From DATJGR01 sp963735085 (GTDB lineage: Bacteria; Pseudomonadota; Gammaproteobacteria; Pseudomonadales; Azotimanducaceae): DNA of 64,000 bases. Positions 60,272 to 64,000 of this stretch are shown in pieces (position 1 is the stretch's first letter; every line of letters begins with the position of its first letter). The position numbers were made by a program, and so were the translations under genes. Location: the NCBI GenBank assembly GCA_963735085.1, contig CAVTJP010000005.1:2170001-2234000 (forward strand), written 5' to 3'. The notes under the pieces were generated by a model, which saw nothing but the letters and a program-made list of their open reading frames with translations, had not been told where the DNA came from and searched no databases.

Positions 60272-61714
60272 TTACGGTAGCGTTGTATCCAAGGTCGCGC
60301 GATAGCCGGTTGCTGCACCGAACGAAGGTGGGTCCAGCGCTTCGAACAGACCGCCGCTGCGTTTGCCGCCGAGCGACGTGCCCGATGCATAACGGGCGAT
60401 CAACGACGTCAATGTGTATTCGGGCGGTGTCAGTAATCGGTCCGAGACGACGACGTAGACGGCGGTAAACGCGTTTTGACTGGAGGCCATTGCTGGCACG
60501 CGTTGGCCGTAGACATTGATGATGTCGTCGATCGCTACGATCCGCGTCGATGCTGCCGGCACGATTGCGTCGAACTGCACGTCGACCGAAGGGTCGGTGA
60601 CGAATCGGTAGGGGTGTACTTCGTCCGGCCGCGCCAGGCCCATCAGATACAACTCGAGATCCGAGAACGGATTCGCGATGAACTTTTCGGAATCGTCGGC
60701 GTTGGTGACACGATAACCATCGCCATCCGCCAGCAGATACGGGCCGTTACCCATTTGCCCGACATGATCCGACGCGCCCCAGTGGAAGCCCGTCGGCAAC
60801 GACAGATTAAGCGCTGGATTGTTCAGATATGCGGCCCAGCGATGGCCGATCTCGTGATTGATCTCCAAGCCGAGCGTATGTGCGTTCTGGAATGCGATCT
60901 GCTGAAGGCGACCGGCGCTGCCGTATTGGGCGGAGTGATCGAATTGCGCGACATTGATGCCCGCGACGTCGTTCTTCACGCCGATCGAGCGCGGCACGCC
61001 GTCACCGGTACTGTGAGTGTGAAACAGTACCGCGAAATCGAACGGATCACCGGGAATGACGGCGTACACGCGTGCCATCGTGCGCTCGATGGCAGTGTCG
61101 TCGAACGTCGGGTCGACGATATTGATCATGGTGTCGGTCAACTGCGTCTTCGAGTCGAGGCCGCGCGCGTTAAATGCGTCTTGCAGCGAGCGGGCGACAA
61201 TTGAAACGTCGATACTCGTATCGATCGAATTGGCGGGTGAGACCGGCGTTTCGTTGCCAGTCGTGGCGGAAATTGCAATCGATATCGAATCGACGAGCCC
61301 GTCGTACAGGCGCAGTTGACTCGGTTCGGAGAGATTCAGCGTGAACGTGAGCGTCCAGACGCCGTCGCCGGCGATTTCGTCGCCGTGCGTGCCGTCGTCG
61401 AACATTCGTTTGACGATCTGGGCACCACTCCCATCGATCAGACCGTCGAAGTACGACAGGCTCAGTGCAACGTTGCCGGTCACTTTGGTACGGACTTTGA
61501 CGGTGATGGGCTCGGTTGCCAGCGCGTCGGCCCACACCGCGTACGGCGCTACTTCTACATCCTGCAGCGTGAACGATGCAGCGACACCCGGCGCCGTGTT
61601 GCTGGTGGCGACGTCGTTGGGTTGAACGGTGCTACCGCCGCCGGCGCCACCGCCGCAACCGCTCAGCAGTGCAGCGATCAGCGAAGCAGCAGCGATTCGA
61701 CTGGGACAGAGCAC
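60272..61714 (-). CDS. Lipoprotein with a HEXXH (zinc-protease-like) motif
   Basis: 480 residues. Signal peptide and lipobox IAAASLIAALLSGC (Cys20). LGLEINHEIGHRWAAYL (281-297) contains HEIGH, a zinc-metallopeptidase motif, with a further conserved-looking D/H-rich region (WGASDHVGQMGNG). The N-terminal half is beta-rich (TFTLNLSEPSQLRLYDGLVD). I do not recognise the family. A secreted or outer-membrane metallopeptidase is inferred, but the third zinc ligand is not evident. Confidence 0.6.
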   Translation of the reverse strand: MLCPSRIAAASLIAALLSGCGGGAGGGSTVQPNDVATSNTAPGVAASFTLQDVEVAPYAVWADALATEPITVKVRTKVTGNVALSLSYFDGLIDGSGAQIVKRMFDDGTHGDEIAGDGVWTLTFTLNLSEPSQLRLYDGLVDSISIAISATTGNETPVSPANSIDTSIDVSIVARSLQDAFNARGLDSKTQLTDTMINIVDPTFDDTAIERTMARVYAVIPGDPFDFAVLFHTHSTGDGVPRSIGVKNDVAGINVAQFDHSAQYGSAGRLQQIAFQNAHTLGLEINHEIGHRWAAYLNNPALNLSLPTGFHWGASDHVGQMGNGPYLLADGDGYRVTNADDSEKFIANPFSDLELYLMGLARPDEVHPYRFVTDPSVDVQFDAIVPAASTRIVAIDDIINVYGQRVPAMASSQNAFTAVYVVVSDRLLTPPEYTLTSLIARYASGTSLGGKRSGGLFEALDPPSFGAATGYRATLDTTLP

Positions 61715-61922
61715 GCAACACCTGCGAAATTCGAACGTGGTGGAATGCTACGGGGCGGTCGTGCAGCGGGTGTTTCGACGTTGTGGGCGGTGTGCGTGAG
61801 CTTTCAACGAGTTGCGTGCGTTCGCGGCAATGTGACTCCGGTCCCGGTTCGTGGTTTTTCGAGTATGGTGGCGGTCTGAGATCGGCTCGCGAAAGCGGCC
61901 CGCAAATGAAGGAGGCGAATTC

Positions 61923-62768
61923 GTGGCACTGCTCGAAGACAAGATTGCGGTCATCACCGGCGGCGGCACTGGCATTGGCCGTGCGCATGCGCTGCTGTTT
62001 GCGAAACATGGCGCCCGCATTGTCGTAAACGACACCGGCGGCGCATTGAACGGCAGTGGCACTGGCGCATCTGCGCAGGCAGTGGTCGATGAGATCCGCG
62101 CGCTGGGCGGTGACGCGGTGGCCGATGTGCATTCGGTGGCGAGCTTCGACGGTGCGCGAGCAATCGTTGCGGCCGCGGTCGATGCATTTGGCGGCGTCGA
62201 TATTCTGGTCAACAACGCCGGCATCCTGCGCGATCGCACGTTGCTGAAAATGACCCCCGAGGAATGGCAGAGTGTCATCGACGTGCATCTGACGGGCACG
62301 TTCGCGTGCCTGCAGGCTGCCGCGCAGCAGATGGTGACGCAGGGTCACGGCGGCCGGATCATCAACACGAGTTCGTCGTCCGGTCTGCTTGGCAACTTCG
62401 GTCAATCGAACTACGGCGCGGCGAAGGCCGGCATCCACGCGTTGACGCGGATCGCGTCGATGGAACTGGCGAGTAAAGGCATCACTGTGAATGCGCTGGC
62501 GCCGAACGCGTTTACCCGCATGACGCGTGACCTGCCGGGCATGTCCGGCTTCACCGAAGCGGAGATGGGTCCGCAGTTCATGGCGCCCATCGTCTGTTAC
62601 CTCGCGTCCGATGGGGCCGCCAACATCACGGGCCAGACGTTCGGGTCGAACCAGAACCAGTTGTTCATCTACAAGATGATGGTCAGCGAAGGCATCAATA
62701 AGCCCGGCTTCGATCCGTGGGACCCCGAACAGATCGGTGCGCTGATTCAGCGCGTGATTGCATGGTGA
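61923..62768 (+). CDS. Short-chain dehydrogenase (hydroxyacyl-CoA dehydrogenase-like)
   Basis: 281 residues from GTG 61923 with AAGGAGG upstream. DKIAVITGGGTGIGRAHALL (TGGGTGIG), NDTGGAL (typical of peroxisomal MFE-2-like hydroxyacyl-CoA dehydrogenases), LVNNAGILRDRTL and SNYGAAKAG (catalytic Tyr and Lys). The long insert and C-terminal part fit D-3-hydroxyacyl-CoA or related keto-reduction. It leads a pair with the next reductase. Confidence 0.9.
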   Translation: MALLEDKIAVITGGGTGIGRAHALLFAKHGARIVVNDTGGALNGSGTGASAQAVVDEIRALGGDAVADVHSVASFDGARAIVAAAVDAFGGVDILVNNAGILRDRTLLKMTPEEWQSVIDVHLTGTFACLQAAAQQMVTQGHGGRIINTSSSSGLLGNFGQSNYGAAKAGIHALTRIASMELASKGITVNALAPNAFTRMTRDLPGMSGFTEAEMGPQFMAPIVCYLASDGAANITGQTFGSNQNQLFIYKMMVSEGINKPGFDPWDPEQIGALIQRVIAW

Positions 62769-62806
62769 GTTGCGTGGTGAGTTTCAATTTCTTAGCGAGG
62801 TGATCC

Positions 62807-63883
62807 GTGGCACCCATTCCAAAGCGAGGCTGCGTTGCGGTGACCGGGGCCGCCGGGTTCATCGGTGGCTGGGTCGTGCGCCGGTTGCTCGACAAGGGCT
62901 ATCGCGTACGCGCGTGCGTCCGCAACGTCGACGATGGCGCGCGAACGACGTTTTTGCGCAACATGCCGGGCTTTGCGTCGGGGCGCCTCACGCTGCACGC
63001 CGCAGACCTCGACACTGCCGGCTGCTTCGACGACATATTCAAGGGCTGCCACGGTGTTTGTCACGTCTCGCACGTGAGCACGTACGACGATCACGAGTAC
63101 GTCAAGCATGTCTGCGATCACGTCATCGCCAGCGTGAATGCCTCGGAGAGTGTCAGCCGGGTCATCGTCACGTCGAGCATTGCAGCGGTGCTATCGGAAG
63201 CCGATATCAACGAACTCGTCAGGCGCCCGGTCATTTTTGAGGATCGCTATCCGGATGAATCCAACCCGAAGCGCACGCCGGAACGCGGGCAGGGTTATTC
63301 GATGGGTAAAGTCATTGCAGAGCGAGCGTTCTCCGATGCCGCGCGTCTTCACGGAGGCTGGGACGCGATCACGTGCTGTCCCGCCGATAATGTCGGGCCA
63401 ATCCAGTCTGCGCACCAGAAGAACATGGGTCCATGGCAGCACATCATCGAGCACATGCTGCTCGGCAAGTACGAACAGACCGGTGCATATCGACCATGGA
63501 TGACTGTCGATGTCCGTGACGATGCCGACTGTCACATCGGACTGCTCGAAAGTGTCGATGTGAAGAACGCCGAACGCTATATCGCGTGGTCAACCGAGAC
63601 ACGCAACGTCGAAGACATCTGTGCCAGCATCGGTCGTTTGCTGCCGGAACTCGGCCACGACGCGCCTGCCGTATCCGACGATTTCCCGGATCGAATCAAG
63701 GCACGGGAGGCGGAGCTGCGCGCGATCTGGGCAGGCCTGGACCTGCGTAACGATCGGATACGTGCAGCAACAAATGTGACGTTTCGTCCGCTGGACGAAT
63801 CGATTCGCGACTGTGTCGAGTCGCTTTTGGCCGTCGCGAACGTGCGGCCCATACACAGGCCGGGGTTCGAACCTCGACTCTGA
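62807..63883 (+). CDS. NAD-dependent epimerase/reductase (cinnamoyl-CoA reductase-like)
   Basis: 358 residues from GTG 62807. VAVTGAAGFIGGWVVRRLLD, HVSHVSTYDDHEY, GYSMGKVIAERAF (YxxxK) and CCPADNVGPIQS match extended SDRs related to dihydroflavonol and cinnamoyl-CoA reductases. It probably reduces a carbonyl of a short-chain or aromatic substrate. Follows the SDR by 38 bp, same strand. Confidence 0.85.
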   Translation: MAPIPKRGCVAVTGAAGFIGGWVVRRLLDKGYRVRACVRNVDDGARTTFLRNMPGFASGRLTLHAADLDTAGCFDDIFKGCHGVCHVSHVSTYDDHEYVKHVCDHVIASVNASESVSRVIVTSSIAAVLSEADINELVRRPVIFEDRYPDESNPKRTPERGQGYSMGKVIAERAFSDAARLHGGWDAITCCPADNVGPIQSAHQKNMGPWQHIIEHMLLGKYEQTGAYRPWMTVDVRDDADCHIGLLESVDVKNAERYIAWSTETRNVEDICASIGRLLPELGHDAPAVSDDFPDRIKAREAELRAIWAGLDLRNDRIRAATNVTFRPLDESIRDCVESLLAVANVRPIHRPGFEPRL

Positions 63884-63893
63884 GGCAGGAATC

Positions 63894-64000
63894 TCAGTCG
63901 TCCGAGCCCGGCTTGCTGCGAAGCTTCTTGACCACACCTCGATGGTCTTTCGTGTCGAGCCGCCGCCGCTTCGATGCGAGCGTGGGGCGCGTTGCGACGC
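63894..64000 (-). CDS. arfB: C-terminal end of an ArfB-like peptide chain release factor (partial)
   Basis: From the right edge the minus strand reads ATRPTLASKRRRLDTKDHRG then VVKKLRSKPGSDD and stops at 63894-63896. The run of basic residues after RPT is the C-terminal tail by which ArfB/YaeJ enters the mRNA channel of stalled ribosomes. The GGQ catalytic part lies outside the window. Convergent with the reductase gene. Confidence 0.7.
   Translation of the reverse strand, partial: VATRPTLASKRRRLDTKDHRGVVKKLRSKPGSDD

Noticed and set aside
63863..63880. GGTTCGAACC resembling a tRNA T loop
   Set aside because: It is inside the reductase coding sequence (PGFEPRL) and no acceptor, D or anticodon stems can be formed around it.

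Overview
The window looks like a chromosomal segment of a GC-rich Gram-negative proteobacterium, most likely gammaproteobacterial. The support is LptF/LptG-type permeases, OxyR with both redox cysteines at positions 199 and 208, a sigma-32 promoter ahead of groES-groEL, MgtE, and an OmpA-domain protein. Start codons are often GTG or TTG, and neighbouring genes repeatedly overlap by 4 bp (ATGA, GTGA, TTGA). No tRNA, rRNA, CRISPR array, integrase or intact transposase is visible.

0.8-29 kb is the most interesting part: a dispersed sphingolipid locus. It carries relatives of all five structural genes known for ceramide synthesis in Caulobacter: serine palmitoyltransferase and its dedicated ACP (767-2367), a GNAT-like ceramide synthase (24451-25590), an acyl-ACP synthetase of the FAAL type, and an NAD-dependent ketoreductase/epimerase (25761-28498). 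A 4'-phosphopantetheinyl transferase that could activate the ACP follows. A ceramide-kinase-like lipid kinase, a nucleotidyltransferase, a phosphoesterase and a MobA-like NTP transferase sit beside them. Between the two ceramide gene groups lie an LptF-LptG-ABC exporter operon, three intact and one decayed ELM1-family (GT-B-like) genes, a GT-A-type glycosyltransferase, two sulfotransferases, a 2OG-Fe(II) oxygenase, a Gfo/Idh-PhyH fusion, a TylF-type methyltransferase and an OafA/SGNH acyltransferase. My inference is an island that makes a ceramide, phosphorylates or glycosylates it, decorates it (sulfate, methyl, acyl, hydroxyl) and exports it.

Two families of short palindromic repeats punctuate this island. 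Four ~115-bp elements have long terminal arms that differ between copies but match within each copy, around a conserved hairpin core. Two ~64-bp elements carry GGGTCAGAGTGCTTC inverted arms. They cluster where genes are broken or where operons meet.

29-41.9 kb is housekeeping and accessory: two ArsA-like ATPases, S-adenosylhomocysteinase with an ArsR-methyltransferase regulator, a methionine-type aminotransferase, a cytochrome c lipoprotein, an LRAT-domain protein, a pseudouridine synthase, a GST, a zinc alcohol dehydrogenase, OxyR and GroESL (with a His/Asp-rich GroEL tail).

41.9-51.4 kb holds envelope and ion genes (MgtE, an MgtE-like CBS protein, an MscS-like channel, OmpA, MATE, GDT1) and a rubrerythrin / FeS reductase / DUF3501 group. 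51.5-64 kb holds lipid and storage genes: alpha/beta hydrolases, a GYD-PlsC fusion, a PhaC-like synthase, a WS/DGAT, two NAD(P) reductases, a HEXXH lipoprotein, and the C-terminal end of an ArfB-like release factor at the right edge.
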